NCBI GenBank assembly: GCA_024635995.1
Contig: JAGXHW010000006.1
Location: 120,063 to 184,062 of the forward strand
Direction of reading: 5' to 3'
Source: Clostridiaceae bacterium
Lineage (GTDB): Bacteria > Bacillota > Clostridia > Peptostreptococcales > Tindalliaceae
Length of the DNA: 64,000 bases
Shown here: positions 62,630 through 64,000 of the stretch, piece after piece
How the letters are laid out: every line of letters starts with the position of its first letter
How positions within the stretch are numbered: the first letter of the stretch is position 1
Notes under the pieces: generated by a model
The model's input: the letters and a program-made list of their open reading frames with translations, nothing else
Database searches by the model: none
Told to the model about the DNA's origin: nothing
Made by a program: the position numbers and the translations under genes

Positions 62630-62670
62630 CTTCTGCAAAAGAAGCTCTTTATCTTCTGCAAAAGAGGCTC
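62630..62670. repeat. Two 18-bp hairpin-forming direct repeats
   Basis: CTTCTGCAAAAGAAGCTC (62630-62647) and CTTCTGCAAAAGAGGCTC (62653-62670). Confidence 0.7.
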
Positions 62671-63199
62671 ATTGTGTATTCTAGAACTCTAAATACTGAC
62701 TTTAGTTTTCTGAAATAGAGCGGCCTAATAAATTAGCATGGTAAATACTTCTTCTTATAATTCATTGATTAAACTTATAATATTGTTGCTGTATATGCAT
62801 AACATGATTTTTTATACTTCGTTTGATATTTGCACAACTATTGGATCATGTGATCACTTGCAAGAGAAGCGTTCAATGCTAAGACTAGGGGGTAGTTTAC
62901 TAACTTTGAAGTGTATTTCAACCTCAATAAGGCTTCGGGTGGTAAGCTTGCTTATCTGTGTTTTGGAATGATCGTTTGAAGTGAAAAAATTAAACATCCT
63001 TTAGGTTAAATAAGTTGAGCTACTATTTCCGATACAGATTTGAATTGATTATTCTTATGATCAAGTAAATACAATCAACACAGAAAGCACATTGATAATC
63101 ACTAATCAATTAACAATTCTGGCCTCAGTTATTTGAGAATATGATGATAAAACGAACTCGGAAAAAATATTCCTTACTATATAAGTATACTTTTTCCGA

Positions 63200-63865
63200 T
63201 TATTCTTCTTGTACTTCTTCCATTTCTGTTATCCTGTAATTCTTCTTGCTTGGCAATTCTTCTAATTTATATCCAATATTCTTTATAATTGGACCGAGAG
63301 ACTTCCCCTTATATCCCAGATAATTCATATAATTTCTTAATTCATCTCTGTCTTCTATTGATAAATCTCTACCCATATATTTATCGATTTTTTCCTTCGC
63401 TTTATTGTAGTCCCTAATTAATACAATCTCATCATAATATCCTGCTAAGGCTTTCTTAATACCATTATATGATGATAATCTTTCTTTATCTATAATATTG
63501 CTTATAAACCCCCAAATCTGAAGCTCAGAGACATCGTATCTTTCTTGCCAATCTTTAGCCATTATTCCATCTCTATTTGTGACTTTAACTACTCCCACAA
63601 CATTATATAATGTAGATTCATTGTAAATACACTTCTTATAAAGATCAATCGCATGAATTGCAGCATTCTTAAAATCATTGAACCACTCTTTAAGATTGTC
63701 CGGATAGTAATGATTAATCAATGCTTCTTCAGATTCTGTCAATTTTCTTATTTGGATATGTCCGTTTGCCTTACTTTTCCTTGCTCTGCAAAAGAATTGT
63801 TTTATTGAAGCTATGTTATAGCCCATGCAATACATATGTTCAATTTCAGTATCATTAAAATTGGC
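63200..63865 (-). pseudogene. Hypothetical gene, probably 5'-truncated by the adjacent insertion element
   Basis: Reading frame continues upstream of the ORF-track ATG (..ANFNDTEIEHMYCMGYNIASIKQFFCRARK..) to the IS-like boundary, with no start codon or SD in the extension. Confidence 0.55.
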
Positions 63866-63866
63866 T

Positions 63867-64000
63867 CATTGTAAAATGAAATGCAACAAAACAAAAAAGT
63901 AGAACCACAGCGAGAAACCCAGTATGATATTGGTGTCGAATCAAAAACATACGGGAGGTTTCAGCTATGGCTCTACCACAAAAGAATACCATATCCACAC
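63867..64000 (+). mobile_element. Left end of a probable IS30-like insertion sequence (continues beyond window)
   Basis: Terminus ATTGTAAAATGAAATGCAACAAAAC resembles IS30-family terminal repeats; followed by an SD-preceded ORF start at the window edge. Confidence 0.5.
63967..64000 (+). CDS. Start of an ORF, likely the transposase (truncated by window end)
   Basis: GGGAGG SD then ATG GCT CTA CCA CAA AAG AAT ACC ATA TCC AC (MALPQKNTIST..). Confidence 0.4.
   Translation, partial: MALPQKNTIST

Noticed and set aside
62362-62670. CRISPR array
   Set aside because: Repeats are short, irregularly spaced and AT-rich with no spacer pattern; no cas genes in the window.
62738-62971. Plus-strand 77-aa ORF
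   Set aside because: No convincing SD, no recognisable motif, low-complexity AT-rich spacer.
58423-64000. tRNA-Pro as an integration site for an island
   Set aside because: The accessory DNA lies on the 5' side of the tRNA, the 3' end is intact with its own terminator, and no duplicated tRNA 3' fragment was seen within the window.

Overview
The window is a low-GC Firmicutes (Clostridia-type) chromosomal segment. From about 1 to 57.5 kb it is a nearly continuous minus-strand housekeeping block: dxr-cdsA-uppS-frr-pyrH-tsf-rpsB, codY-topA-dprA-comM-rnhB-rbgA-rplS-trmD-rimM-rpsP-ffh-ftsY-smc-rnc-plsX-fapR-rpmF, ackA, coaD-rsmD-fakA-asp23, thiN-rpe-rsgA-prkC-prpC-rlmN-rsmB, fmt-def-priA-gmk-remA-dapF, rluD-lspA-divIVA-ylmH-sepF-yggS. 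Only tmcAL, rpmB, rqcH and acyP lie on the plus strand. A tRNA-Pro(GGG) gene at about 58.4 kb is followed by an AT-rich accessory stretch to 64 kb. That stretch carries orphan genes, a DnaQ-type exonuclease-BRCT protein, a serine recombinase with repeated AT-rich sites upstream, and the left end of a probable IS30-like element that appears to cut off the 5' end of a gene. The strongest non-obvious finding is a likely selenoprotein at 56053..56526 (minus). It is a BCP/PrxQ-type peroxiredoxin whose peroxidatic cysteine codon is an in-frame TGA (..YFYAKDDTSG-U-TTEASEFRD..), with a bacterial SECIS-like hairpin starting 11 nt downstream and no cysteine anywhere in the protein. The supplied ORF track reports only its C-terminal 100 aa. 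All calls come from reading the sequence; no searches were run.
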